64,000 nucleotides of DNA from NCBI GenBank assembly GCA_037042915.1, contig CM073196.1:2232001-2296000 (forward strand), given 5' to 3'. Below are positions 63,924 through 64,000 of the stretch, piece by piece; within the stretch, counting starts at the first letter, position 1; each line of letters opens with the position of its first letter. Position numbers and translations under genes: made by a program. The stretch comes from Auricularia sp. M13. Lineage: Eukaryota; Basidiomycota; Agaricomycetes; Auriculariales; Auriculariaceae. The notes under the pieces are model-generated. The model saw only the letters and a list, made by a program, of their open reading frames with translations, was not told where the DNA came from and made no database searches.

Positions 63924-64000
63924 ATGCCGCAGCCGGCTGGGCTTGACTTTCCCCCACTACCGCTTCAGGACGGCCCTGACCTCTGGCTCCCACTTCACAT
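63924..64000 (+). CDS. Start of a gene running off the right edge
   Basis: An ATG in good context (GTCACCATGCC) at 63924 opens a frame, MPQPAGLDFPPLPLQDGPDL, that stays open to the window end. The composition resembles the N-termini of RNase III-like fungal proteins, but too little is visible to name it. Confidence 0.4.
   Translation, partial: MPQPAGLDFPPLPLQDGPDLWLPLH

Overview
The window is nuclear DNA of a filamentous basidiomycete, most likely a mushroom-forming Agaricomycete. The evidence is compact intergenic spaces, many 45-65 base introns with GT..AG ends and degenerate branch points, and a full set of conserved fungal housekeeping proteins (Kex2, Gpi10, Mif2, Doa1, CreC and others). 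I see no rRNA, tRNA, CRISPR array, transposon or virus-like element. Because the genes are intron-rich, each CDS entry gives the whole start-to-stop span, and exon ends are quoted where I could fix them by keeping a conserved protein in frame.

Layout, left to right: DRN1/CWF19-like splicing-debranching factor (minus, cut by the left edge); ARPC1 (plus); APC15-like (minus); an orphan Arg/Ser-rich gene (plus); a type II membrane SGNH esterase-like protein (minus); a Nopp140/SRP40 protein (minus); lumazine synthase RIB4 (plus); an orphan gene with a C-terminal J-like HPD segment (plus); a Kre9/Knh1-like GPI protein (plus); a vacuolar Ca2+/H+ exchanger (plus); GTR1, a histidine phosphatase and DOA1 (all minus); a poorly resolved 1.9 kb stretch; a FAHD1-type hydrolase (plus); a SAPS-family phosphatase partner and AP-2 mu (minus); a secreted GDSL esterase (plus); a Ser/Pro-rich orphan (minus); GPI10 (plus); MCM7 and CENP-C/MIF2 (minus); PRP45 (plus); TRS23 (minus); glutaminyl cyclase (plus); BCKDH E1-beta (minus); CreC WD40 (plus); a coiled-coil SIKE-like protein (minus); YPT6, TAP42, POT1, KEX2 and an aldo-keto reductase (plus); and the first codons of another gene at the right edge.

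Transcription strands often alternate. Six divergent pairs have only 68-126 bases between start codons, and most convergent pairs end within about 70-150 bases of each other, so many genes must share promoters or overlap in UTRs. No metabolic cluster is present. Loose functional themes are TORC1/PP2A-like signalling (GTR1, SAPS protein, TAP42), chromosome maintenance (APC15, MCM7, CENP-C, POT1), mRNA splicing (DRN1, PRP45) and the secretory pathway (TRS23, YPT6, AP-2 mu, GPI10, KEX2). Whether these themes exceed chance cannot be judged here.

Three otherwise intact conserved genes (DRN1, GPI10, aldo-keto reductase) each carry a one-base length anomaly in a short run of identical bases. This looks more like assembly error than decay. 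I found no convincing new multi-gene system. The most unusual features are structural: start exons of 9-30 bases, GC-AG introns (two in one gene), very short bidirectional promoters, and four orphan proteins.
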